DNA of 64,000 nucleotides, taken from positions 124,001 through 188,000 of the forward strand of contig NW_026252123.1 of NCBI RefSeq assembly GCF_025399195.1, in the 5' to 3' direction. Positions within the stretch are counted from its first letter, which is position 1; the number at the start of each line of letters is the position of its first letter. The notes under the pieces were generated by a model that saw only the letters and a list, made by a program, of their open reading frames with translations, was not told the origin of the DNA and did not search any database. The DNA is from Umbelopsis ramanniana AG. Its lineage: Eukaryota > Mucoromycota > Umbelopsidomycetes > Umbelopsidales > Umbelopsidaceae. Positions 1 through 10,162 of this stretch are shown here, one piece after another. A program made the translations under genes and the position numbers.

Positions 1-939
1 AACAAGCCCTTCTGGTCGTGGTGGCCAAAATCTGTAAAAAACAAAAAAAAACCATCAGATCCATGTATAAATTGGCAGCTCGATCTACCACTAAAAGATA
101 ATACATACTCTATACTTGGGACACTATGTATATCATCATTCACTGCCACACCCTTGGTAGCCCCGCCTACAATCATGAGATCGCCCTAACGAAGGCAAAA
201 AAAAAGGCGCTTTCTGGTGAGCATGTGCAAAAGTGTCAAAAACTCACGACTAAAAATTAAAATACCTCTGGCAATTGTTCAACTGTGGGGTACCATCGAT
301 TCACGCTAGTCTTTGATGTTACAAATTCTTCCCATTCACATGTGCCGTCGTTGCATGGTGTGAAGTATCGAATAGACTGCCACCCTGCGAAGGCTTTCCA
401 CGTTCCACCTTGTCGTTCTCCGCCTCCCGTGCTGATAAAGGTACCATTCTTAAGAAACCCGCCACCCGAGCAAAATGTGTTGGACTCTAAAGGTAACATT
501 CGATATTCATTATCGATGATATCGTACTCGACTGAAAATGCACTTTGACCAGAGTCGAATGTCGCTTCATTCCATTCGGCTGGGGGCGGCGTAAAAAGTC
601 AGTAGGCGAGAAATTGGCTTGGCTGATCTGGAATAGGCTGTCACGCCTGGATGTGCGAATCACTTTACCTTTATCTATGACGAGGATTTTTCGGTTGCTA
701 CAACATAGACATGTTAGCAAGACGCAAAAAACCTCGGTCTGCTTGATGTCAATAACCTACTTTATCAAAACCGCGTGCATGGCTGAGACACCTGATCGTC
801 CAATTTGTTCCATTTTGCCATTTTTCATGTATTTCGACGTGTACTGGGGTTTCTCATCTTGCCAGTAGAACGGCGATGACTGGCCTGCCACAGCAACTGC
901 CATTGATATCGTTATCGGGAGTAGTAACAATGTCAACAT
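1..939 (-). CDS. Glyoxal oxidase-like copper radical oxidase, copy A (5' part only)
   Basis: Secreted copper radical oxidase of the glyoxal/galactose oxidase family, which oxidises small aldehydes and makes H2O2 outside the cell. Exons on the minus strand are 761-939, 669-697, 266-579, 109-185 and 1-31; the rest lies beyond the window. The ATG at 939 opens a hydrophobic signal peptide followed by a mature start near SSPFYWQDE. Exon 3 carries the Cys of the Cys-Tyr radical cofactor (TFCSGGGFLKNG) and the axial Tyr region (NRWYPTVEQLPE). Frame phases match copies B and C exactly. Its intron 4 is unrelated to that of B and C, so this copy is the more divergent. The Tyr-His and last His copper ligands cannot be seen because of the window edge. 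The physiological substrate is not visible. Confidence 0.9.
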
Positions 940-1355
940 ATGGTAATATAAAGCAGTGTGTGACTGGGTGGCCTTTTTGATTTCGGTTTAAAGGCGAGTG
1001 AGAGAACGTAAAGGATAGGAAGATTGATATTGGTGTTATCAGAGGAGAAGAAGGGCAGTGAATGGCTGAAACCGAGGTTTATTTATTGGTATGTTTAGCT
1101 GTTTTGTTTTGTTTTGCTTTGCTTTTCTTATTCTGGTGCCTGAAAAAAAGGCTTGCTTCTCTTTACCTTTTTCAGGCCCGGAGAGGACACAAAACCACCT
1201 CTGATTAACCATGGCTATATTTAGACCCCACAACATGCACAGGCCATTACCACCCACTGTAATTCTACTCCTTTCTTTTCATTGAAAATGCATCATAGCA
1301 TAGATATTATGTACATATTCAACAAAGTTTCATGCTATTCGACATAATCGATTTA
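940..1355. other. Intergenic, glyoxal oxidase A/B
   Basis: Promoter side of copy A and 3' side of copy B. AT-rich with simple T/G runs around 1085-1130. I see no gene. Confidence 0.6.
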
Positions 1356-3327
1356 TCAAACAACTACATCCTTTTCGTACTCGGCAATGTGCAAAAAAAC
1401 ACCTTCAGCCGGAACTCCGTCGTGAAGAACATAAAGAGTCGCCGGTCCAGGAGGGAAAATATTGGCATTTGGGGGCGACTCTATCGCCAACTTTTTCTTA
1501 TCACCAGAAAGTTCATGGTTCAAAACAACATAACGCTGACTCATGTGCATTGAGTGAGTGCTGAATCCAGGTCGAAGAAGTGCGACCTTGATGTTTGGTT
1601 GTTCAAACCAATTGGAGCCATGTGGAGAGTTGAGATTCGCATGAAGAGTATACTGTTGTCCGTATGTAAACACTTTTGGAACATTGGAAATAAGAGGTCG
1701 TGTGGAGCCTTGGAAAAGGTATGGAGGAGAGAAGTATTCTACTCGGAATTCAGTAGGATACTCGGTTGTGAGATTAGAAGGGTCGTTATTGTTGGAGCCT
1801 GCAATCCATACACGTCCGTCCGGAAGTGTGAGTGCCACTGAGTGATACATTCTTGCAATATCTGTAGTTGCAAGCTGCTCCTTCCATCTCTTTCCTTTGG
1901 GTTTAGCTGCATCATAGATTTGAAGTTCAAAGGTAGGATCCCAGTTAACATGTACGAAGTTTTTCTGTTGATATCCTGCAAAGCCTTTCTTGCATCCATT
2001 GAGGAACAGAACATTTCCATCAGCAAGGAAAACAGCGTCAGGCATCAATCTTGGGTGAAGGAAACTGTCCATCTCCCATGTCGGGTTTTCATCACCAAGA
2101 TTGATTCTGGCACAAGTGTCATCAGCGTTGCTCGTTCTGTCAATCTTTTGCGATCCTCCACAAATAAGAATTTCTACATTGTAATTGTTCTTTGGATCCA
2201 ATGGAAGCATGACGGATGCTGCTGTCAGTGGATATGATCTTGGATTGCCAATAAGATCAGGTAGGCGCTTGACCACCTCATTGGTTTTGTAGTTGTAGAT
2301 GATGGATTGGCGATTAGCGAAAACAAAGAGGTTGCCGTCGGGTAGAACGTAGGTAATGGGATAGAGATTGTAAGGTAGGGTTTCGTTTAAGAAAGGAAAG
2401 TCTAGTAATCCTTCAGGTCGTGGTGGCCAATATCTATAACATTGACAGATACGAGTAAATCTTTTTGCGAGTACCCTGAACAATGGAAGCTGACTCTGAG
2501 GCTATACATACTCTATACTTGGGACGTTGATCATAGCTGTGTTCACTCTGGCACCTTCTATACTACCACCCATGATCAGTAGGTCTCCCTTAAAAACGCA
2601 CGATGGTCAGTCCTTAGAGCTTGTAAACGCAGGTCTATTCATCTAGATGCCTTACCTCAGGCATTTGCTCCACCGATGGATACCAGCGGTTTCTGTTCAT
2701 TTGCTGAGTTCTCCACTCATCCCACTGACAGTTCTGATCGTCACATGGAGTAAAGTAGCGGATGGACTGAAATCCTATGTCGGCCTTCCAGGTTCTGCCT
2801 TTGCGCTCTCCACCACCGGTACTGATGAAGGTGCCGTTTTTTAAAAATCCACCACCCGAACAGAAGGTATTTGTATCGAGGTGCAGAAGTCGATAAGTGT
2901 TGTCGATAATGTCATATTCTACCGAGAATGCACTTTGGCCAGAATCGAACTGAGCTTCGTTCCACTCGGCTACGGGCTGGATGTTAATTGGCAGATCGAA
3001 CAACGGCGGTTTTCATACAGTATGGTAGTGTTACCTTTATCTATGATTAGAATTTTCTTTTCGCTGGGGAAAGGTAGCAATTGAATAAGAAAAGACATTG
3101 CCCTTCCGTTGTTCGTGTAAGAGCCCTTACCTTATGAGCACGGCATGCATGGCTGCAACTCCTGTTCGTCCATTTTGTTCCATTCTTCCTGTTACTTCGA
3201 ATGACCTGGAATAATCCGGCTGGACATCTTGCCAGTAAAATAGAGACGTATTGAAAAATACAAATAACGCCATTAATGTGGTCATTAGGAGCAGTATTGC
3301 AAACTGCGCATTGTAAGAACGTCTCAT
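1356..3327 (-). CDS. Glyoxal oxidase-like copper radical oxidase, copy B
   Basis: Complete copper radical oxidase gene, predicted 564 aa. Exons are 3131-3327, 3035-3063 (29-nt microexon), 2656-2969, 2512-2588 and 1356-2433, total 1695 nt, in frame. The ATG at 3327 gives a short basic start and a hydrophobic segment (AILLLMTTLMALFVFF), a signal peptide or anchor. All copper-radical residues are visible: Cys in TFCSGGGFLKNG, Tyr in NRWYPSVEQMPE, the Tyr-His pair in ARMYHSVALTLPDG, and the last His in PGFSTHSMHMSQRYV. The C-terminal part has the usual Ig-like fold sequence (PPGPATLYVLHDGVPAEG). The family makes extracellular H2O2 from aldehydes. Its 3' two-thirds is nearly identical to copy C, including intron 4, which points to recent duplication or gene conversion. 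Confidence 0.93.
1976..2556. repeat. Near-identical tract shared with 4318-4898
   Basis: This stretch covers the 5' half of exon 5, intron 4 and most of exon 4 of glyoxal oxidase B. It matches 4318-4898 of copy C with only a handful of substitutions that I could find (for example near 2013, 2088, 2406, 2453 and 2470). Exons 1-3 and the C-terminal end of exon 5 differ much more. Intron identity higher than exon-3 identity fits gene conversion or a very recent partial duplication. Confidence 0.8.
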
Positions 3328-3697
3328 TGAAAAGCCGATTGTACCGCGAATGTTTGTATTGTTGGATATAAAAATGACCCAACGAAGGCGTTTAATTGTG
3401 AAAGCTGGCGCTGAAGTCGAGAGAGGACAACAGAAACAAAGTACCACGTTCAATTAATTATGGATGGGTTAGACATAAATATCTATCTGCTATCCATGAT
3501 TTGTACACCGCGAACACCAAAAATCTGACGAGAATTGGCGAGCCTGGTGTTCCGTATCTAAAATTAGCCGATACAAGAAGCCAGGTATCACACAGAATAT
3601 CATGCCATGTATTTTTGCCTATGCTTTTTATTGAAATGCTAAATATCATATACAGAATGGATTAAACTTCTTCCAAGACGGCTGGGTATCGAATGAT
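3328..3697. other. Intergenic, glyoxal oxidase B/C
   Basis: Upstream region of copy B and downstream region of copy C. No convincing ORF or RNA gene; unlike the neighbouring coding parts it does not resemble the A/B spacer by eye. Confidence 0.6.
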
Positions 3698-5652
3698 TCA
3701 TACAACGACATCATATTCGTCTTCGGCAATGTAAACAAAGATTCCTTCGGCGGGAACTCCATCGCGAAGAACATAAAGAGTCGCCGGTCCAGGAGGGAAT
3801 ATGTTGGCATTTGGAGGCGACTCTATAGTCAGCGACTGTTTATCATCGGAAAGTTCATAGTTGAGAACTACATAGCGCTGACTCATGTGCATTGAGTGAG
3901 TGCTGAATCCAGGTCGAAGTAGGGCAACCTTGATGGTGGGGTGTTCCGGTTGATGGGTGCCAAGTGGATAGTTGAGGTTGAGGTGAAGATCATACTTTTC
4001 TGCATATGTAAATACTTTTGGAACGTTGGAAATAAGAGGTCGTGTGGAGCTTTGGAAGAGGTATGGAGGAGAGTAATATTCTACTCGGAATTCAGTAGGA
4101 TACTCGGCTGTTACGTTGGAGGGGTCGTTGTTGTTGGAGCCTGCAATCCATACACGTCCGTCCGGAAGTGTGAGTGCCACTGAGTGATACATTCTTGCAA
4201 TATCTGTAGTTGCAAGCTGCTCCTTCCATCTCTTTCCTTTGGGTTTAACGGCATCATAAATTTGAAGCTCAAATGTAGGATCCCAGTTGACAGGTATAAA
4301 GCCTTTTTGTTGATATCCTGCAAAGCCTTTCTTGCATCCATTGAGGAACAGAACACTTCCATCAGCAAGGAAAACAGCGTCAGGCATCAATCTTGGGTGA
4401 AGGAAACTGTCCATCTCCCATGTAGGGTTTTCATCACCAAGATTGATTCTGGCACAAGTGTCATCAGCGTTGCTCGTTCTGTCAATCTTTTGCGATCCTC
4501 CACAAATAAGAATTTCTACATTGTAATTGTTCTTTGGATCCAATGGAAGCATGACGGATGCTGCTGTCAGTGGATATGATCTTGGATTGCCAATAAGATC
4601 AGGTAGGCGCTTGACCACCTCATTGGTTTTGTAGTTGTAGATGATGGATTGGCGATTAGCGAAAACAAAGAGGTTGCCGTCGGGTAGAACGTAGGTAATG
4701 GGATAGAGATTGTAAGGTAGGGTTTCGTTTAAGAAAGGAAAGTCTATTAATCCTTCAGGTCGTGGTGGCCAATATCTATAACATTGACAGATATGAGTAA
4801 ATCTTTTTGCCAGTACCCTGAACAATGGAAGCTGACTCTGAGGCTATACATACTCTATACTTGGGACGTTGATCATAGCTGTGTTCACTCTGGCACCTTT
4901 TATGCTACCACCCATAATCATAATATCACCCTATGGAATCGGTCAAATATGTTAGTACCCAAATCTGTAGGAGGACTTTGCATCATCTCAAACTATTTAC
5001 CTCAGGCATCTGTTCTACTGATGGATACCAGCGGTTTCCAATCATCTGCTGAGTGGTCCATTCACTCCATTGACACTCATCATCTTGACACGGCGTATAG
5101 TGACGAATTGATTGCCAGCCTTCTAAAGCTTTCCAAGTTCTGCCCTTGCGCTCTCCGCCACCAGTGCTAATGAAGGTGCCATTCTTCAAAAATCCGCCAC
5201 CTGAGCAAAATGTGTTTGTATCAAGGTGCAAAAGTCGATAGTCGTTGTTGATGATGTCGTATTCCACTGAGAATGCGCTTTGGCCGGAGTCAAATTGAGC
5301 CTCATTCCATTCAGCTGCAAGTTTTAAGTCAGAATCTCGAAACAGAATAAGGTAGGTTGTAATGCAGAACTTTCGTACCTTTATCTATAATAAGGATTTT
5401 CCGGTCGCTGTATTCAGTAGTTTAGAAACTGGTCTTCTCTATACGATGAGTAGATTGGAATCAGCTTTACCTGATGAGCGTTGCATGCATGGCAGCCACT
5501 CCAGTTCTACCGGTTTGTTCCATTTTGCCTTTGTCTCGGTAGGTTGACAGGAATTCTTGATTGTTTTCCTGCCAGTAGAAAGGAATTGTTTGCGACAAAG
5601 CTGGTACTGACATTGCAGCAGCAGCTGCCAGTAGCAACTCGATGGATAGCAT
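3698..5652 (-). CDS. Glyoxal oxidase-like copper radical oxidase, copy C
   Basis: Complete copper radical oxidase, predicted 559 aa. Exons are 5471-5652, 5379-5407 (29 nt), 5001-5314, 4854-4930 and 3698-4775, sum 1680 nt. I chose the ATG at 5652 over an in-frame upstream one (5856) because it starts directly with a signal peptide (MLSIELLLAAAAAMSVPALS) before the conserved IPFYWQE. The Cys, Tyr, Tyr-His and His copper-site residues are all present as in copy B. The residues just before the last His region (AEKYDLHLNLNYPLG) differ clearly from copy B, so the converted tract stops before the C-terminal domain. Expected extracellular, with H2O2 formation from aldehydes. The start lies 220 bp from the divergent FAS1 gene. 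Confidence 0.93.
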
Positions 5653-5872
5653 TGGAGGAGGAACAGAAAAAGCAGCAACAGTCCCGGGACGGTCAAAGGA
5701 ACACAAAAATAGATTTTTGGTTGCAGGCACGGTTTGAATCTCAGCCAACGAAACCAAAAAAACAACTCCCAGTTTGAGGTAGCTGTGAGCCAGGAACACA
5801 AAGTGTATAGAGGGGTTGTATATCCTTAAAATATAAATCAACGCGTGCTGTTGCAACCTCTTTTATAGCATC
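5653..5872. promoter_or_regulatory. Divergent promoter, glyoxal oxidase C / FAS1 gene
   Basis: Only 220 bp separate the two start codons, so both promoters must lie here. An AT-rich TATA-like stretch (aaatataaa) sits around 5829-5837. Co-regulation of two surface proteins is inference. Confidence 0.5.
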
Positions 5873-7131
5873 ATGTTGTTTAGTTTAAGGCACTGGAGCC
5901 CTGTCCTGATAGCGGCGTGTTTGATACTCTCAAGCGCCGCCGGCATGTCTCAGACTCCAAGTGCTACCAAATTCGCTTCCGCGCCTACTCTCACCTCTGG
6001 TGGCAATGATATCTTAAAAGGTATAAACGCTACAGGCTCTACGGTAAGTCAATGAACTCTAGTACGTTGGCTTCATTATCAAAACAACATGACATGATAT
6101 TCATCTCCTCCTGTAGACTCTGGCGAAAACATTGGCGCTACCAAAGTATATTACTTTACGACAGCTCTTCAGCACCAGTAAAGTCACCTTATTTTTGCCC
6201 TCTGAATCAGCGGTCCAGCAAGCCATTTCCGACGGCTCTCTAAACCTTACAATGACCCAAAATACCACCAACATACTAACATATCATCTCGTCGCTGGCA
6301 TACACCCCTCCAATACGTTCAACGCTACGCAATTTCTCTCAAGTTTTTTCAAGAATCAAACGTTTGTAAAACAGGGCAACAGTTTCCAAGTCCTTGGTGT
6401 GTCCCTGGAGGGTTCCACTTTGCAGGTCACGAATGGAGTAGCCAGCGCCAATGTAATCACACCTAATATTCAGTGCAACAACGGTAGGTCCACGACTGAC
6501 AGCTTGGGCTAGTCAAGCTATCATTGACCTTGCTTTTTTTTTCTCCATAGGCATTATTCACGTTATAGACTCTGTGTTGGTTCCTCCTAAAAATGTCCCA
6601 ACAACCATTACTCAGATTCCCGAATTAGAAGCATTCTCTAATATTACACAAAATTATAATCTAACTGGAGTTTTATCGTCGCAACAGGCCACCATCTTCG
6701 CTCCTAATAATGGAGCGTGGAACCAGTTAGGTTACCTTGCACAACCAGAAGGCATCGTTCTTCGCGATGTTAAGTACGGGGTTGTGCGAGGCGTCTATCG
6801 CTCTACTGATTTACAACCGGGAGCATTAATTTCGATCACCGGCCAGGTGGTTAAAGTGGATCGAACAGATGGGAATATCACTATCAACGGTGCCCATATT
6901 GTGCATGCAGACATCTTGACATCAGCTGGCGTGGTTCATGTCATCGACAGCGTTATCGATCCTACAGAAAGTTCTGCTTCCATTGACCCTAGCTTCAGCT
7001 TGCACTACCTCAGTACTTCATCGATGATCCAAAGCACCCAAAGACCCAAGTCAAGGGCTAGTATCATGATAGCACAGTGGTGGATGGTGGTGGCGTTGGC
7101 GGCCGCCATCGTAACGTTCATAGGGTCATGA
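5873..7131 (+). CDS. Fasciclin (FAS1) repeat protein, probably GPI-anchored
   Basis: Predicted 372 aa from exons 5873-6043, 6117-6483 and 6551-7131 (1119 nt). It has an N-terminal signal peptide (PVLIAACLILSSAAG) and two FAS1 domains. The first, about residues 45-165, ends in the typical GIIHVIDSVLVPP. The second, about 175-305, ends in GVVHVIDSVIDP. Many N-x-S/T sites lie between them. The C-terminus is a Ser-rich stretch followed by a hydrophobic tail (MVVALAAAIVTFIGS), the layout of a GPI-anchor signal. FAS1 proteins act in cell-surface adhesion and wall organisation; the ligand is unknown. A poly(A)-like aataaa follows the stop directly (7133). It is convergent with the next gene, 175 bp away. 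Confidence 0.9.
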
Positions 7132-7306
7132 AAAATAAAGATATCTCATTTATTGCAGGGGATTTTCACAAACCAAATCAAAAGGGAAGCTGATGAAATA
7201 TGTGATACAATGAATAAAGACAGAGGAGAGAAAATAGTGTGTGGCAGACAAGCAGAACATGATTATATTAGGACAAGGAGATCGTCCATAAAGAAAAAAA
7301 GCACAA

Positions 7307-8509
7307 TTAATATTGTCTCATTTGTTGGCCGTCACCATAGTGTTCGTCGATACGCGCAAGGCTGGGAGCACTGCCTACGCTTTGATCGGAAAGGTTGCTC
7401 CTATTACTACCGTTTCTCGAGAGATTGCTAAAAACGGAGCGGATTCGACTGGAGCCTCGTGATGAAGTAGAAGAGCTTCTGGGAAGTTTAGCAACCACGC
7501 CTCCTAAAACAGCCATGAAGGATTGTGGTCTCCAGTGAGTGCTGACGGGGTCGCCAGAGGCATTATCCATGTTGGCATTCTTCACACGTTTTTCGTGACG
7601 GCGGAAAGCTGCCATACCGACCAAACCGATGGCGGCAACGCAACCTACACCGACACCAATTCCAATACCAAGTTTTTTATTGGTAATGTCGCCTGCGACG
7701 ACATCAGAATTGGCCAAGTTGTTTTGGCTGCCATTGTTGCCTCCATTGTTGCTGCCATTGGTGGAAGATGACGAAGCGCCGGAGGCGGTGGGTGTACCGG
7801 ATGAAGGGGTAAGAGTAGTTGCTTCAGTGGATGGTGAAGCATTAGGGTCGTTGACAACGGGTTGATCTCCAGGTGTTGTACCTTCGTCGCCAGCCGAAGT
7901 AGTGGGGTCAGGAGTGGATGAAGGGTTGGTTTCAGACAACACGCCAACAGGTTGTGCCTTGTTGGTAGCGTGAGCATTTGAGGTCTTTTTGGTAGTGGTG
8001 GTTGAAGGTCGGGTGGTAGTCTTATGTTTGGTGGTGGACTTTTTGGAAGTCGTAGTTTTCTTCTTGGGAGTCGTAGTAGGTTTAATATCGCAGATAGTAC
8101 CGAGGGGGTCAAGAACACATCGTTTAACCCATAAATTGCAACAGTGAACGTCGGGGCAATCATCATCAGTTTTACAGTGGCGGTCGTACAGAGTCGGTAA
8201 GCTTCGAATATTTTGTGTGTGTGTTGCGACCGACTTGTGGGCTTGATAAAGGAATATTGATTAGTGTTTTTGGAGGAGATACATGATATAGGTTATAGGT
8301 GCTTACTGGAGGTGGATGATTCATGATGCCCTATAAAAATTTTCAACCAATGTTTAGTTAGTATATTTTCTCTTTGCACGTCTCCCCTTTTTTAAGCACG
8401 CGAGCCAGGGGGGAGGGAAAGAAGGTGTTCTGAAAGTATTCATACCAGGATACGTCGCTGAGGCAGACCCAATGGCCAAGAGCAGCCATGGCAGCAACGT
8501 GAGCTTCAT
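7307..8509 (-). CDS. Single-pass surface protein with Cys-rich domain and Ser/Thr stalk
   Basis: I do not recognise an established family. Exons are 8446-8509, 8307-8330 (24 nt) and 7307-8241, sum 1023 nt, 340 aa. Order of parts: signal peptide (MKLTLLPWLLLAIGSASA); a small Cys cluster around residues 45-75 with pattern C-x5-C-x3-CC-x6-C-x8-C (DDDCPDVHCC); a long Thr/Lys/Ser-rich stalk; one transmembrane helix (LGIGIGVGVGCVAAIGLVGM); and a basic Ser-rich cytoplasmic tail of about 100 residues. This topology is like fungal wall-stress sensors (WSC/Mid2 type), but the Cys spacing is not a WSC domain; it looks more like the small CC-containing knots of Dickkopf or colipase proteins. Function as a sensor is inference from layout only. 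Confidence 0.75.
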
Positions 8510-8938
8510 CCGTTGGTGAAAGTGATATCAACTATCAAAGGAGTGTAAGGGGTGGAGTGGAGAGAAAAGAAGAAGAGGCTGCAAAGGACATCCTAATATT
8601 ATTTTGTGAGGCCCAGGTTACGTTGCAATTTCCTTCGTGCAACAAGCTCCAAAATTAGCGGCAAGCTTTTCGAAACACCGATCGCCAGCAGTTGATTTTC
8701 AGCAAGAAGACCGTCGTACAGTAGAGGGGCCACTTCCCATCACCAAACCCCACCGCTCTGTCTGTCATACCGGTAATCTACAACGCTGTTTCAACACGCT
8801 TCAAACACTCTTTCTTTTTGAATTGAAAAAAAATTGGGCATTCTCTTTTTTTTCTTTTTATAACGAAATTCCAATTTGATCTAAATACAACGCGACGCAA
8901 TATACACCATCCTCTTCTTGTTTATATTGTTAAATCAT
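8510..8938. other. Intergenic
   Basis: 5' side of the surface protein and 3' side of COX4. T-rich around 8810-8870. An 80-codon plus-strand ORF at 8637-8879 has no features of a real protein. Nothing else seen. Confidence 0.55.
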
Positions 8939-9620
8939 CTAATGGTGGCCGTGAGCGTCCTCAGAACCCTGGAAGTCCAACTTGTAAACGCTGCCGCACT
9001 CTGGGCATCTATCGAAGTCGTGCTCCTTGTTGACGGTCAACCAGATGGTATCGTGGGACTCAGCAGGGTAGCCTGATTTAAGAAATGGTAAAAAATCCGT
9101 CAGAAAAAATGTTCCGTAACTATACCTAAAAGATAACCATCAAAATGGAAACAATTGAAATTGTGGGACTCTCTTACCAGTGCATCCAACGAAACGGGTA
9201 GTATCCATGGACTTGACAACGATGGGGTTCTGTTTGGTACCAAGGTGTGTCATGTTGAGGGGCTCCATGTCGAAGAGTTCCTTACCCTCAAGCTTGGCGA
9301 GCAATTCAAGACGCTCCAGACCAGTGGCCTGTTCGAGGTCAGTGGGGACAGTACCAGGTTGAGCACCAGGTCCAATCAAGCTGTCGGCATCACGGTGAGC
9401 GACATTTCCGGCTAAAAGAAAGCAAAAAAAAGGTTGGATGGTCAGCATAACATGGATAAGTTTGCATAATGAAGCCTAATTCCATACTAGCCAAAATCAA
9501 AAGAGTGGCTGCATGGAAAAAATTCTTACAGAGACGAGCACCCAAGACAGAGAAGGGTCTGACAACAGTGGGGCGAGGGGTGGCGATGGCGCGAACAGCA
9601 GCACGGCGAAGGGCGAACAT
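8939..9620 (-). CDS. COX4: Cytochrome c oxidase subunit 4 (mammalian Vb type)
   Basis: Nuclear-encoded zinc-binding subunit of respiratory complex IV in the mitochondrial inner membrane. Exons are 9530-9620, 9178-9411 and 8939-9072, sum 459 nt, 152 aa. The N-terminus (FALRRAAVRAIATPRP) is a typical mitochondrial presequence rich in Arg and Ala. The core has the conserved GPGAQPGTVPTDLEQATGLERL, and DPI/NPIVVKS-type sequence before RFVGCTG. The last exon carries the paired Cys of the zinc site (DRCPECGSVYKLD). Length fits fungal Cox4. The start at 9620 is the only ATG that gives a presequence. Confidence 0.95.
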
Positions 9621-10162
9621 TATTTTTCGATTGAGAGAGATTCAGCAAAACTGTTGTTTTGAAAAAACATGGGCAGTGAACAATGCTTAATTATTGGTTA
9701 CGTCACAAATTTTTCTTGACATGAAATTATTTCAGCGAAATTGCCTGCGGACAAGGATGGAGCTGTGAGTAAGCGTTATGAACTGACCCTACAGTATTCT
9801 ATTCAGTGTATGTTCCTAGATAAAATAAATGCATCCACATTTACGAGGCTCAAGGTGTTGGTTCATGGATGCATGTGTTTTGTATCTATGCTTATGCAAG
9901 TATCAAAGGGCAATAGCAACTATATGCCGCATCAATGGTGCAAGGTGATTTGTAGAGCTATTGCAGATTTCATCAAACATAATCATGGGAAAAACGGGGT
10001 TATTAACGTCATGTAATCATTAGCATTATGAAACTTGTTAGCTTCTCTAGCATATCACTTTTCTAGATTCGCTTTTTATATAAGGGGGGCAGATATATTA
10101 AACATATATCTTTTGTAATTTCATATTTATATAAGTAGAAAGGCATACATATTTAACAACAA
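9621..10162. other. Intergenic
   Basis: Promoter of COX4 and 3' side of the phosphate transporter. A 91-codon plus-strand ORF (9741-10016) shows no domain and irregular composition, so I do not call it. AT-rich at 10075-10160. Confidence 0.55.

Noticed and set aside
1842-2237. Plus-strand ORF of 131 codons, repeated at 4184-4579
   Set aside because: Exact antisense of the glyoxal oxidase exon 5; duplicated only because the genes are duplicated.
7645-8166. Minus-strand ORF of 173 codons, Pro/Leu-rich
   Set aside because: Shifted-frame shadow of the Ser/Thr-rich stalk of the surface protein.
9741-10016. Plus-strand ORF of 91 codons upstream of COX4
   Set aside because: No domain, no signal, irregular composition; probably chance in a promoter region.
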